Below, in pieces: positions 44,720-57,065 of a DNA stretch of 64,000 bases (position 1 is the stretch's first letter; every line of letters begins with the position of its first letter). The stretch is from Boesenbergia rotunda (Eukaryota; Streptophyta; Magnoliopsida; Zingiberales; Zingiberaceae). A program made the position numbers and the translations under genes. The notes beneath the pieces are model-generated. The model searched no databases. It had not been told where the DNA came from and saw nothing but the letters and a program-made list of their open reading frames with translations. The stretch is from positions 62,001-126,000 of the forward strand of contig JAGFNQ010002316.1 of assembly GCA_024364735.1 (NCBI GenBank), written 5' to 3'.

Positions 44720-45135
44720 TTATGTTTATGAATGATATGCTATGTTATGAATGATATGCCATGTTTATGAAGGATATGCCATGGTTATGCATGATATGCC
44801 ATGTTTATGAATGATATGCCATGTTATGAATGATATGCCATGTTTACGAATGTTATGTCATGTTTATGAATGATATGCCATGCTTATGCATGATATGTCA
44901 TGTTTATGAATGATATGCCATGTTATGAATGATATGCCATATTTACGAATGTTATGTTATGTTTATGAATGATATGCCATGGTTATGAATGATATGCCAT
45001 GTTATGAATGATATGCCATGTTTACGAATGTTATATCATGTTTATGAATGATATGCCACGGTTATGAATGATATGTCATGTTATGAATGATATGCCATGT
45101 ATATGAATGTATGCCATGCTCTATGAATGATGTGT
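44720..45135 (+). repeat. ATGAATGATATGCCATG short tandem repeats
   Basis: About twenty units of 17-23 bp built from ATGAATGATATGCCATGTT(TATG). Confidence 0.9.
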
Positions 45136-46859
45136 ACATACACCATGTCTAAGAATGAAAATGATGAATGGCAAGTATGATGAATGAAAGATGATGCTTA
45201 TGCCTTTAAGGCATAAATATGCTAAACGGCACGGTCGATGGTCGACGGTACGACGGTCGAGAGGACCGGTAAATGGGCCGGTAGACGGGCCGAGCCGTAA
45301 TAAGTTATGCTATGATAGGTATGCCATGAATGGCTTATGAATGATGAAGCATGAAAAGTATTTTACTTTATGTATGGGCTTGTACCGGACCGAAGTATGG
45401 GTCCAAGGGATGGGCACCTTAAGAACGCCCCAGTTTTGGACTACCGACTATGCTGTCCACGGTTCTGGCACTACCGTAGCTGTGCAACAGGGATGGGCAC
45501 CTTAAGAACGCCTCGGTTCGGGGACTACCGACTATGCTGTCCTTACCCTAGTAGGTCGAGGCTAGCTACCTCGTATTTACTTAGGGATGCGCGCTTATGA
45601 TGTATGTATGTGGTACAAGCCAGGGCCCAATGTTAAGATGATGATGTTTAAGCATTTTTAAAGTACGTTTTAAAAGTTAAGCATCCTTATGTAAATGCAT
45701 TCCACCCATGCATTCATACATGATATGCATCATGTTAAGATAATGATGTCTTATACTTATGCTTTACGATAAAAGATATGCATGATTGATCTATGCCAGG
45801 ATTATGTTAAGAAGGTGTTCATATGATATGATAGAAGATATGCCTATGTTTATGCCATATAGGTTGAGTTTTGTTACGTGATGCTATGCCATGTATTATG
45901 CCATGCTACTACGTTTAAGTTTATACCATGTCTTATGCCATGCTATGAAAGATTATTATGTTATGTTATGCCATGTTTCATGCTATGCTTAGAATGTTAG
46001 TATGATTATGTTCATGTCATGTCTCATGCTATGCTACGAATGTTCACTCATGTTTATGATCATGCCATGTCAAGGGTATGGTGAATATGATAATGTTTAT
46101 GTGCTTATTATGGAATGACGAATGTTTTAGTGAGTAGGAAAGAGTCTTACTAAGCCTGTGTGCTTATAGTCTTCTTTCCTTATACCGCAGATCATGCAAG
46201 GGGATAACGAGGAAGCAGCAGGAGGGCCTGAAGTATGTGTGTGTTGGTGACTTGGCCCATGAAATCGAATGTGTTAACTGTTTATGCTAAGAACTTTATT
46301 TTGCTACCTATATGCCCGAATAGTGACTTATGGAACTTTATGATAAGATGTCCAGTATGATATGATATGAACCTTATGGTATGATGTTAAGCATGTTACG
46401 ATATGATGTTAAGCATGATGTTCATGTGTTAAGTTCCATGTCATTATATTAGGGATGGTAGTAGGGGCATGTATATGTAAGGCTTAAGTTATTCCGCTGC
46501 AGTATGATGTTACATGCCTTAAGTATGTTAGCGTAACGCCGCTTTAGGGAAAAAAAAAGCGGGCGTTACAACAGGAGTAGAGACGGTTCAGGGTTTGGGC
46601 GTCTCGAGGTCCGGAGGTATCGGAAGCTAAGCAAAAGTCCACCCGAAGGACTGGGTGACAACCGTCTCCTGAAAGGAGTAGGTGAAAGGCGCGTTCTCGG
46701 GGGTGGGAACTTGCACCGGTTTGACCTAGGGTTTCGTGGAAATCCGAAGTCAGAACCAAGTCCTTAAGGTTAAGATTATATGTATATGGGCTTTGTGTTT
46801 GTGTATCTTGCAGGTACCAAGATTGGAAGACAAAGCAGGCGGCTGAAGGCCTTGAAGCA

Positions 46860-47160
46860 AGGCACCCCCATGCATCCAGGGTGCCCCCATCAGTGGGGGT
46901 GCCCAAAACAAAGAAGAAAAAGTGGCAGTAAAGTGTTGAAGGCAGAATAGGTGTCAAGAGGGGCGCCCGGAGCGTCCGGGGCGCCCGGGTTCAAAGCTGT
47001 TTTGCTGTTTCGAGGTCGAAACACAGGATAAGCCTTCACAAGGGTGTCCAGAAGGTTCGGGGTACCCTGGTCAAAGGCTTTATCAGCTACGGTGAGGTCG
47101 GCCCAGGGATAAGGTTTGACCGGGTTTATCGGGGCGCCCCCAACGTCCAGGGCGCCCGTA
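46860..47160. repeat. GC-rich palindrome array, LTR G
   Basis: Includes GGCACCC (46861-46867) with GGGTGCC (46879-46885), CCCCCA with TGGGGG just after, and GGGCGCC-type pairs near 46960-46990 and 47130-47158. It ends about 10 bp before the TATA box. Confidence 0.8.
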
Positions 47161-47166
47161 TGAAGC

Positions 47167-47176
47167 CTATATAAGG
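47167..47176 (+). promoter_or_regulatory. TATA box of LTR G
   Basis: CTATATAAGG directly downstream of the GC-rich palindromes. Confidence 0.7.
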
Positions 47177-47662
47177 GGCTTCGACCCCTCTGCTTCAAAC
47201 ACAACTGCTACAAGCCATTCTGATCATTCTGACCGACGACAACGCGCTAAAGACGAGGCTCTACAACCGGGAGGCTTCAGGAGGAAGTGCGCGACACTTC
47301 GGAGGTCCAGATCGGCCGAGCTTCAACTTTGTTTTGTTCGGTTTGCATTTAATATTCTGTACTTAATTTGCTATACTTTTGATTGTACTGTTACACTGTA
47401 AGATAGGTTTTCTCCGCCTCCGGAAATTCTGGAAAGGAGACCAATAGTGGACTCACGCCGAGTACATAGGCCTTGGACGTACTGACCCTGGGGGGTTGGG
47501 AACCAAGTAAATAAATCCCGCTGTGTCCCTGTCTTGCTTTTATTTTTATTTACTGTTCCGCTGCACTAACGCTTTGAGTATATTAAAAGTTTTACGAAGT
47601 ATTCATGACAAGATTTTCACGGTCGATATTCACCCCCCTCTATCGACGGCACCGGTCCTACA

Positions 47663-48134
47663 TACTGTTCCCTCGACGGGGAACGCGTCCTCACCTACTC
47701 CTCTCAGGAGAGTTTACCTTTTGCCAACCGGCTCCTCCGGTTAGACTTTTGCTCGATCTAGCTGACCAGGTCTTCATGCCCAGTCCTCGACCAGGACTTC
47801 AGTGCCCACCTTCCGAGCAGGTCTTCGGTGCCCACCTTCCGAGCAGGTCTTCGATGCCCAGCCCTTTGCCAGGACTTCGTGCCCAATCCTCGACCAGGAC
47901 TTCGTGCCCACCTTCCGAGCAGGTCTTCGGTGCCCACCTTTCGAGCAGGTCTTCAGTGCCCAGCCCTTTGCTAGGACTTCGTGCCCAGTCCTCGACCAGG
48001 ATTTCGTGCCCAGTGTACCTAGGCATCTTTCCTGCACACTTAGTAAATACATTAGACAACAATAACATCTTAACTCTTGAACCCTTTGCCATTATCAAAA
48101 CCCAGGTCTGACTTAGGTGCTACCTGCACTAACA
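47663..48134 (-). mobile_element. Element C 3' LTR, U3 part
   Basis: It aligns with 57554-57955. The U3 hairpin units AGTCCT (47782-47787) / AGGACT (47793-47798) with loop CGACC, and ACCT/AGGT units, cover 47760-48015. Ends CACTAACA at 48134, followed by the reversed polypurine tract (ATCTCCCCC). Confidence 0.85.
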
Positions 48135-49549
48135 ATCTCCCCCTTTTTGATTTATGGCAACTCGGTTCAAAAAATTAAGTCAATCATACAGATAAGTAGT
48201 ACCAAAGTTACTTTCCTCCCCCTGGAAGAAATCTCCCCCTAAGTTTTTCAAAAGTTCGTGGGGTTTTTGAAAATGTTTCTAAGTCTTAAAGTGAAACGTT
48301 TTTCAAGTTTTCAATACTTAGAAAATTTTCAAGAAAAGGTGTTAAGTTAGAAAACATTTTCCAAAAAAATATTTTGAGTTAGGTACTTGGAAAATTTTCA
48401 GGAGAATTTGAAATTTACACTTAGAAAATTTTCAACCAAAGATTTAGAGTAGAACAATTTTTGAAAGCAAGTAATTTCAAAAATAGAAAATTTTCATACA
48501 GTTTAATACTTAGAAAGCTTAAGTACTTAGAAATATTTTTCAAATAGTTTAAGTACTTAGAAATATTTTTCAAATAGTTTAATTACTTAGAAATATTTTA
48601 CAAATAGTTTAACTACGTAGAAATATTTTTCAAATAGTTTACGTTCTTAGAAATATTTTTCAAACAGTTTAAGTACTTAAGGAATTTTACTTTTTGAAAA
48701 AGGAGATAAGGGTTTTGAAAAAAAATTTAATTTTGAAAAAAATAAATTTTGAAACCTTCTTTTCTCTCCTTTCCAATCTCTCCCCCTTTGCCATACATCA
48801 AAAAAAATATAGCAAAAAAAATATAGCATTGAAACTGAGTAATCAAAGTAAGATGCTGTACTGAACCAATTCTAAATTTAACCTGGACCAAATCAATTTG
48901 AATTTCTGCTTTCGGGTCCTGTCTAACCCAATTAGCTACTTACTAACTGTTATAAACAGTAGCTTTCGCTAGGGTTAGTCAAGTTAAGTGATCTGATCAA
49001 GTTAGACTTTCTAAGCTTGACACTTAACTTGATTACTGTTTATTGGTATTTAGTGCTCCAATTACTGCAGATGCACTGACTTAAAACATCTTGTATCAAG
49101 GCAAAGACCTAAGTATCTCAACCCATTCTAGGATATCAATCAAAAGTACCCTAAGGTTCTTGTGAGATGTTGGCTCCTAGATCTATAGGTGCATGCAGTT
49201 CTAGGGTTAGGGCCTAAGCTAAGTCCATTTTGCAAAAAAGCCCTAGTTTTGAAGGGGTAATTTTAAAAAAAAAACTAAGTCGGAAAACTCATTTTAAATA
49301 ACATAATGAAAATGATTTTGCAAAAAGTAAAATAGTTTTTGAAAAACATAATATAATTAGAGCAGTCCTATTCTATCAAGCATAACCCAAACTTAGTACT
49401 TGATAAAAGGAAGTTAATTATGTAAACAACTAGCAACTAGTTATGATAAGTGCATAGAAGTCAACTAGTCAAAGCAAGGACCAGGACAGTCAAAACACGA
49501 GTCAAACATAAGTCAATAGTACAATAAGTCAACTGAAGTCATCTGGAGT
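48135..49549 (-). other. Element C spacer before 3' LTR
   Basis: Polypurine tract at 48135-48150, then A/T-rich non-coding sequence. About six tandem copies of a 30-bp unit (AGTTTAAGTACTTAG plus AAATATTTTTCAAAT) at 48516-48680, and a second purine run at 48777-48790. No reading frame of known family. Confidence 0.75.
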
Positions 49550-50903
49550 CTAACAGGAGGGGCCCGGAGGGAAGAATGGACCGGGTTGCCAGTTTTGGAA
49601 CCAAGACATCATCTCGTCATGTCGGGCCTGATTTGCCTCATGCTCGGCTCGGAGAGCATCCATGTACTCAGTGTGGTGTGCATCTCTCGTCTAGCGGTCG
49701 GCTAGAATAGCTTCCATGTGCTCGTTATGGTAAGCTCGGTTTACATCATGCTCTGCCCGAATCGCGTCGACTATCTCGATGTAGTGGGCTTCCTCTTCCT
49801 CTCAAAGGTTATGAATCTCTTTCTCAAGTCGTGTCACTCTCTCGTCGAGCGTCGGTGGTGGGGGCTCATCCATCTACTCTCGAATCTCGGCAGTGAGATC
49901 TGCGACGTCGACCTCTACCTCCTCATCGGAATCGATCTGGGCTCCGGCTCGCTAACGTCTCCATGATAAAACCCCGGTACCCGAGACATCTATGCCCGCT
50001 AGGGAAAAGTTTCTATACCCAATCTCGTCAAATTCAGTCATCGAAGTCATCTCTCCGTCGGTAATATCGCGACCGTGATGATGAAGAAGAGAGGTGATGA
50101 TGTGGCAGTAAGGGGTGCGTACCCGACCCTGAGTAGTGACACTAGATGCATGTAGAATTGTGTGAAATATGTGAAGTCCAATATTTATATCTAAGTGATG
50201 GATCAACGCATACAGCAGGAAGGTATGGAATGGTCGCATGGTCGCGATGTCCCTAGTGGTCAAGGGAAGGATGCAACGGACTAGAACTCTATAAAGAGCG
50301 TAATCCTGGACCTGGAGATATACTGATTGAAACTGACTAACCAGGGGGTTTCGGGCAGTTCTTTAGAAATATGAATGAAGGGTGTCCAGATCAATATGAG
50401 AGTAGGGAGGAGCAAAGGGAGGATCTCTAGGAGGGTAACAGCAGAAAGTAGACTGGAAGATCGCAGTCTAAGGAATCTGTTAAACAAGGTAGGTGTGATA
50501 GTCAAGGGCATTCCTTGTACAGTGGTGATATAGCTAAGATCATCTTGTCTTACTAAGTTGTTGTAAAATTCTGCACATAGGGTTGTATTTACAGGATGAG
50601 TGCAGAAAACAAGTCGATCAAGTTGATAGAAGTTGATGACGTCCATAGCTACTGGACAGGATTGAGTGAAAAACTGCCTATTCAAGAAGCTTGTCTTGAT
50701 GAGTTTATAGGTCGTCCTAGCAAACTTATTGAATAGTTCTAGGGTCGGAAACCTAGGGTCAGGGCTAGGCTCGGGCTCGGGGTTGGGTTGAATAGTACGG
50801 CATTTTCTAATATAATAAGGAATATGCATTTAGCGAAATAACTAAAAGGAAATAATTAAAAATGCATGAAAAATTGATACCGGGTAGCCATCCGGGGAGG
50901 CAT
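49550..50903 (-). pseudogene. Element C env-like gene with intron, broken
   Basis: Exon 1 is 23 bases (50903-50881, starting ATGCCTCCCC). The intron is 50880-50807 (74 bases, GTATCA...TATTAG). Exon 2 starts at 50806. Homology to the element B protein is clear in FYNN (near 50560) and the order of hydrophobic blocks, weaker elsewhere. TAG at 50283-50281 and a frame change break it; a second piece is at 50263-49952. The C-terminal part is coiled-coil-like with repeated HxE...MDALRAEHEANQARHDEMM, ending in a Pro-rich tail at TAG 49552-49550. Product and role unknown. Confidence 0.7.
50807..50880 (-). other. Predicted phase-2 intron, element C env-like gene
   Basis: 74 bases, donor G|GTATCA and acceptor ATATTAG, after a 23-base first exon. 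Same phase and same place in the protein as in A and B. Confidence 0.65.
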
Positions 50904-51014
50904 GGTTGGAGTGGAGCATTCGAGAGCACGAGAGGGTCATTCGGGCACCTTGGGAGGAGAAGAGTTGGAGAAGAGAGTTTGTTTTGGGGTGACAAATGAA
51001 TGAGGTCTCGCTGG

Positions 51015-51310
51015 CCTTATATAGGGGATAGTCGGGCGCCCGGGAGAGATCGGGCGCCTGGCTCAGGCGTATGCTACCAAAGGCATCTTTTCGGTGTTGA
51101 CACTGTCCTTCGGGGCGCCCGTGAGGACCCAAGCGCCTGGCGTCAGCTGCCATGTGTGGCAGCTTTTGCTGCCCCGAATTGACTTAAAGGTCTAGGCGCC
51201 CGATAGGTCTCGGGCGCCTAGCTTAGCTAGGTATTGACAACTTTTGCTGTCTTGGTCGAAGAGAAAGGGAAGAGTGGGCGCCCGAGGGGTCACGGGCGCC
51301 CGGGTTGACC
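51015..51310 (-). promoter_or_regulatory. Internal promoter of env-like gene, element C (palindromes plus TATA)
   Basis: Six or more GGGCGCC-type palindromes (51033-51303) lead to CTATATAAGG at 51024-51015 on the minus strand. The env-like ATG is 112 bases downstream. This copies the element C and G LTR design, where the same palindromes precede the LTR TATA box. Confidence 0.7.
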
Positions 51311-52045
51311 GTTGTTTGACCATTGACTAGTTTGACTGTTTGACCAAGTTTGACTATTTTGACCTGGTTTGACTCTAATGACCAACCAACAATCAAGACA
51401 ATTCAATTCTAAATTCAATGTTTTTATTTAATAGTATTACAGAAATTAGATTTTGCATTAACTTGAGTCCTAACTATCTCACCCGGTATCTAGTTATCAA
51501 TCACGTTAACTTATGGGTTTTTGTGAGACAGGTTTTAATAGAAATAAAAGATTTATTTTGAAAAATCATGATTAATTTTGAAAAGTTAAATTAATTTTGA
51601 AAACAATTTATTTTGAAAAAGAAATTATTGAATCTAAGATTAATTGAAATTTGTGTTAGATTCAAATTTGACAAAGAGTAAATTGAATTTGAATTTCAAA
51701 AATTGGCTTCCAGGTCTTGGCGAGGCACAAGGCCTTCTTTGGTCGTAGCCTTATTGGATCATCAACCCTTTCCTTGACAAAGCCTTTTAGTGAAATTTCA
51801 TTTTCAATATTACTTTTTGAGAAATTCTGATCTAACTAATTTGGGTCTTGGATCGGAAGCTTCGACTAGTTCCGCCAGAATGGCTTCCCTAACGTACTAT
51901 CATCTCACCTCCACCCAATACTATGTTGTTCAAATTTTAGTTAATCGGTTTAGTCCTTAATCTAACCAATCCTAAGTCTAAGCATGGTAAATTACAGAAA
52001 ATAAATAAACAAGCAATCATGCAATTTTACACTAAGAAAAAGAAT
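51311..52045 (-). other. Element C spacer where pol is expected
   Basis: Non-coding, A/T-rich, with GTTTGAC-type short repeats at 51300-51375. No pol motif on either strand. Confidence 0.7.
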
Positions 52046-53691
52046 TTATTTAACTATAAAAATGGTTTTTAATTTGGCTCCCCCTAGACTAAAGCCACGG
52101 TAATGATTAGGCAAGATATGAATCTTGTCCTTGGGGATCCAATACTGGTTTGGTCCAGCTTGGTTGTTCAGGCAAAGTTTGGGTACCCATGCTTGAAATT
52201 TGGGTCTAGACTGATTCAGTACAGCATAATATGACCTTTGTCTAGACTTGGTTCGATACCCTAACCCGGATCGATTTAGAACGAACTTCTGTTTTCCAAG
52301 GATCATGTCAAGACCCTTGGAACCCGAAGTGAATCGTTCCAAAGCTGTTCTAATGTCCTTGACTTGAGTTTTCAAGGAGGAGTTCTCTTTCTCAAGTTTT
52401 TCAACTTGAGTAGAGGTTCCTTCTTGAACCTTCTCAGTTAAAGATCTAGAGTCAGCGCCCTCTTTCAAGAGTTTTACTTCTTGTCGGAGAGACTCAACTC
52501 AAATTTTGGCTTTCGCCAAGTTACTAGATAGGTATGCGATTAATTCAGCTAATTCAACTTTAGAGTAACCACTTATAGTGATTTTTCTGTCTTCTGATAT
52601 GGTGAGCTTTCCATCGTCCGGCTCCGATTCTGATCCGATGTCGATGTCTTCGGATGTAGTCAAGGCGAGCAGGTTCGATTGTGGGGCCTCTTCTTCTTCT
52701 TCAAATGAAGACTCGTCCCACGTTGCTTGAAGGGCCTTCTTCCTTCTTGTCTTCTTGGCTTCTTTCAGATTAGGGCACTCCGATTTGAAGTGTCCCTTCT
52801 TGTTGCATTCGAAGCAGATCACACTTGATTTGTTCTTGGATGGTTCAGCCGGATCCTCCTTCTTTCGGCTGGCTTTTCTTCTGTTGGATTGATTCTTCAA
52901 TTCCTTGTAGTAGTCCCGGGCAAGCCGAACCAGCTTGGGTCGATCCCCTTCGCTGTCTTCTGAGTCTGAGTCTGAGTCAGACTTGGGTGCAGGTTGAGGC
53001 TTCTTCTTGACCATCTTTCCTGTTTTTCCTGCAATAAAAGCAATGTGTTTCTCGGCCAAGGTGCAGTTAGTCTTCTCATGTAATTCAAGTTCAGAAAATA
53101 ACTCATCTAATTTGATTTTAGAAAGATCCCTTGAAACTTTGTACGCATCTACCATAGATGCCCACAGAGTATTTCTCGGGAAAGCGTTAAGGGTATACCT
53201 GATCAGGTCACGGTTTTCTACCTTGTGACCGATTGTATGTAGACCGTTCATCAAATCCTAGATTCTGGCGTGGAGCTGGACTGCTGACTCACCGTCATTC
53301 ATTTTGATCGTGTATAGCTTGTTTAGCAGTAGGTCCCTCTTGCTGATTCGGATGTCGGAGGTTCCTTCGTGCAATTCAATTAAGTTACCCTAGAGTTCCT
53401 TTACACTGTTGAATGGTTCCACCCGGTTCAGCTCTTCTTTGGTTAGACCACATTGGAGTGTCTGGCTAGCTTTAGATCAGCCTCGATCTTCCTTTTTAGT
53501 GAGGCGTCCCATTCGGTGTAAGGTTGTGGCACTCCTTCAGCATTTTTTGGGATTTCCAAACCAGATTGGATTATTATCCACATGTCCACCTGAGTTTTCA
53601 GGTGGACTTCCATCCGACTCTTCCAGTAGGAGAAATCCTCCCCACTGAAGAGTGGTGGTCTGGCTGTACTAAAACCTTCTTGCATGGCCAT
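52046..53691 (-). pseudogene. gag: Element C Gag with CCHC knuckle, broken
   Basis: It starts MAMQEGFSTARPPLFSGEDFSYW-like at 53691, matching the other Gags. Then: a frame change near 53455, a TAG at about 53388 where Trp is usual, a TAG near 53262, an open stretch (53254-52499) with the zinc knuckle CFECNKKGHFKSECP, TGA near 52497, then the coiled coil and GSKGLDMIL / RSGLGYR block to 52046. The knuckle and core are conserved, so loss of function is secondary. Confidence 0.85.
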
Positions 53692-53900
53692 TTAGAAATT
53701 CTTAAATAAAAATAACAAGAAACTGTCCCAAGACATGGTCTTAGATTAGCAGTGCGGGAATAAGATATTTAAAAGAAATTATCGAGTGATGTTGCACCGA
53801 CCTCGATTAACGATAAAAACTTCGATCGAAAAAGAAAATAAAAACTCCGTAAAAAGTCAAAAAATTCCCAAATTGGTGGTTGCACCAAATTTGAGCTACC
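53692..53900 (-). other. Element C leader, part near gag, with TSD CTACC
   Basis: Untranslated leader between gag and the inserted solo LTR. CTACC at 53896-53900 is the left target duplication. Confidence 0.75.
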
Positions 53901-56620
53901 TGACGGACCCGATTTAGCTAATTAAAGTTGTCACGAAATGTGTAGATCCGTCAGAATTTAGAATTTATAAAAATGTGCTGGAAACCCTTTTTGCAATAAA
54001 AAATATGAAAGTGTAGTAAAGGGGCCACAGGTCGTATTTTTCCAAGGGACTAGTTGAGGTTTGTTTGATTCGTGTTTGTATTTAGGTGTCGTTTGTAAAT
54101 TTGGGTTTCGAATGTGATTTGGGTTTGGAATGCGATTAGGAATGAAAAAGAAGTCACTTCACTGAACGAACTAAACGAGTATGTTACAATTAATAACTCA
54201 ACCAATGAAAAGCTACTTAACCAAGGCAACTTAACTAAGTTTGGGAAACAAATCTGAATTTAATGGCAGCCAAAATGCTAAGCAAGTGGATAAAACAGTG
54301 ATCACAATTTCTGAACTAAATGACCTTAGTGACCTAGCTGCCCTTGATATCAAATGCAGGGATTGAAATAAACTCGATACAATTGATAAAGATGGTGCCC
54401 ACTTGATATGCAAGGGATAAACTTTTGTTCCAAGATGAAACTGGACTAGATTCAAATATGTAATTGATGTCAATCAATTGTTGTAAAGGAGATAAATGAG
54501 AAACAATGAAGAGAACAAAGACTTCTTGAGCAAATGCAAATGCCAATGCAGAAATTGAAGTGGCACACAAGGAAGGGCTGATACGCAATTTGCAACTCAA
54601 TTTCAAAACTTAAAATCAAGTGCTTTAGAATGAAACACACCACCAGAGAATGCAGAAGTTAAACTAAACTCACATTGACACATTTTCAGAAACCCTAAGC
54701 TGAAGAATGCAGAAATTAATTCAAGAGCAGATATGGAATCGAATTTTCAGAAATGAGGTTGCAGATTTTTGCAGAAATTAACTGATGTGCATCAATAGGA
54801 GCTAAACACAGAAATGGAATTCAAGTAGGAAACTAATATGCCAAGAACTGATATGAAATGCAGAATTATCCAATGGGTTGTGTTCAGCTTGATACAATTT
54901 ATGCCAAAACTCACTTTGGCACAAGTTGCAGAAATTTGCAGTTTGACACGCAGAGAAATGTGTGTGCTGAGCTGATACTTATGAGCACAAACTGTAAACC
55001 AATGATTCCAACACGAAAACTGATCGATCCACTTGGGAACGCAAGCTAATAATCAAATGTTATGCATGAAGAGTGAAGAAATTCAGAAATGGGGTTTGAT
55101 ATGCAGAATTAACTCAAGCTGATTAAAAGTCTCAGAAATAGGACTGAGTGGAAAACAAAAGCAGATTTAATGCATTAACAAACTAAATGCTATCTTCAAT
55201 TGCAGGGAATAAACTAAACATGAATCCAATTGGAAATAAACTGAAATTTTCGGACTGAACAGAAATGTGCCAAACAGCCTGATACGCAAGCTGTAACTAT
55301 CTGATACGCAAACATTAAACTGCAGAGCAAATGAAATTAAGCAACGTGTTAACTGAATGAGCTAGCTAACTAATGGAAGAACAGATTAAAACCACTAATT
55401 AAGCAGAATTAAGCCCGAAAGGTTAACTACAGCAGCTGAAACTAAACATTCAGTAATGAAACTACAGCAGAATTCAAAATTACAGCTAAAACAAAAAAAT
55501 TAACTAAGAAAAACTAAGCCTCAATCCTCCCTAAGCTCAAAATCTTCTTGGTCGTCAAGCAAGAGCTGGCTTCGAACCCCTAGGCTCAGCAAATCAGTGG
55601 AGCGCAGCTTGGATTGATGAACTCTGCTCAAACTGCACGCGGCTGGAATTTTCCAGTCCAATCTCTTGTATCTCGATGGATGGACTGCGATGATGAATTG
55701 AGACTCATCTGAGCTCACCTGAGAACCCCTACAAGCAGCTCAGATGGTCGGAAATGGCTTGTGGGCGAGTAACAAGTGATTGGTTAGCAGAGATGCCGAA
55801 ACCCTCAAACACCACTGTCCGGATGAAATTTGAACTGAATTCTCCACCCAAGCTATCTCCAATGATCCAAATCTCGATCTAGATGAAGAGTTGAGGTGGT
55901 CGCGCCCCCTTGGATTGAAGAAATTAGCTAAAACAGTGAAGAAACGCTAAGAACTGAAGAAGAACGTATTGCGGCAAGGAAGACGCGACGAGGAGAAGCT
56001 GCTGTGGAAATTTGATTAAATACATAAGCATTGGACGACCCAGATTTCTCCACATCAATCCAACGGCTGATCTTGCTCTGATTTGAGCCAAACATTGAGG
56101 ATGTTGATCAGGGGTCAGGATCTGACTTGTGGTAGCTCGGATCCTCCAGATTTGCAACGGATGGTCCAGATCAACTTAGTCGTTGAATGGACGATCTAGA
56201 GCCCTCCGAGCTTGATCCAACGGTTGAATGAGCTCTGATTGGGATGAAACCTTCAGATCTTGATCAGAGTGCTTGATCAACCCTAACCCTAGCTCGGATT
56301 GCTTCAGATGGTCCTGGATGGCTCAGATCTAGCCGCTCTTGAATCGGACGGCCCGGATTTAATCCTAATCTTGATAACTCGATCCGGGTCACTTCTGACT
56401 CGAGTTTGACCCAATATGCCCTAAGTCCATGAACCTTTCATGCCTACAAAAATAGATCAAAAATTTAGTGGCCAAATAATCCAATTTTATGCAAATTTGC
56501 AATTAAGTCCAAAATAAGAGTAAGTTCTAAAACCTAGGGTAATTTCACAATTAAGCAATAAAATCATAGGTCAAACATGGATTTAAGCAATTAAAATAAT
56601 CAATAAAATGGTACTTATCA
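53901..56620 (-). mobile_element. Solo LTR in element C leader, TSD CTACC
   Basis: Plus-strand view TGACGGACCCG to GTACTTATCA; minus strand TGATAAGTACC to GGTCCGTCA. Perfect 5-bp duplication CTACC at 53896-53900 and 56621-56625; removing it rejoins the leader to the primer site. 2,720 bp, no open frame of known family. Words such as GCAGAAATT and CTGATACGCA recur at 54540-55450. The TGATAAGTACC start recalls Ty3/gypsy Tat/Athila-type LTRs, which I cannot confirm. Confidence 0.88.
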
Positions 56621-56627
56621 CTACCCC

Positions 56628-56639
56628 ACTCTGATACCA
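56628..56639 (-). other. Primer binding site, element C (one change)
   Basis: TGGTATCAGAGT on the minus strand, one base from the iMet consensus, two bases from the LTR. Confidence 0.8.
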
Positions 56640-57050
56640 CTTGTTGGATCGAGAAACACGATAGAGGCGGGGATGAATATCGTGAAAATCTTTTCGGATA
56701 AGACTAAGAGAAAATACGCAGCGGAATTAAAATAAACGCACAAGGAACACAAGTATTTTTACTTGGTTCGGAGTCGCGGTCGGCTCCTACTCCAAGGCCT
56801 ACGGTCCTTGACCGTTTACTGCGGGCAATTCTATAATAGCGCAAAGATTTACAGAATTTGGTACAAGAGTAGTGCAATAAATAATCAAGTGCACTTTTCG
56901 TTACTGACGCCCGGTGTGAATCGTACTTCGGAGCAGAGGGTCGTCGTCGGCGCTAGAGTCTCGAGATCGGAGTTTGCCGGAGAAGAGCGCTTGAACGAAA
57001 AGCATAGAGGAGTTGGAAAATTGTGTTCTTGAAGCCTCGGGTTTGAGCCC

Positions 57051-57060
57051 CTTTTATAGT
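57051..57060 (-). promoter_or_regulatory. TATA box of element C 5' LTR
   Basis: ACTATAAAAG on the minus strand immediately downstream of the GC-rich palindromes. Confidence 0.7.
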
Positions 57061-57065
57061 GCTCC

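Larger units (their letters stand above)
42593..46570 (+). mobile_element. Solo chromovirus LTR with TSD ACAGG
   Basis: TGTAACGACCCGG to GGGCGTTACA, 3,978 bp, same family as 38843-42411. Target duplication ACAGG at 42588-42592 and 46571-46575 is perfect. No internal region remains, so it arose by recombination between the two LTRs of one copy. Inside: tRNA-like segment, 181-bp tandem repeats and a long ATGAATGATATGCCATG repeat tract. Confidence 0.93.
46571..47662 (+). mobile_element. SIRE-type LTR G, second part
   Basis: The first five bases (46571-46575) are the duplicated ACAGG. The rest continues LTR G: GC-rich hairpins (46860-47160), TATA box (47167-47176), an R-U5 block ending GGGAACCAAGTAAA, the C-rich ATTCACCCC box, and an end at CCGGTCCTACA (47662). 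It is followed by TACTG and minus-strand element C LTR sequence, so G inserted in that LTR in opposite orientation. Confidence 0.78.

Noticed and set aside
47605..48111. 168-codon plus frame with repeated Cys-Pro and Ser-Ser-Arg
   Set aside because: Crosses the G/C LTR joint and translates the U3 hairpin repeats.
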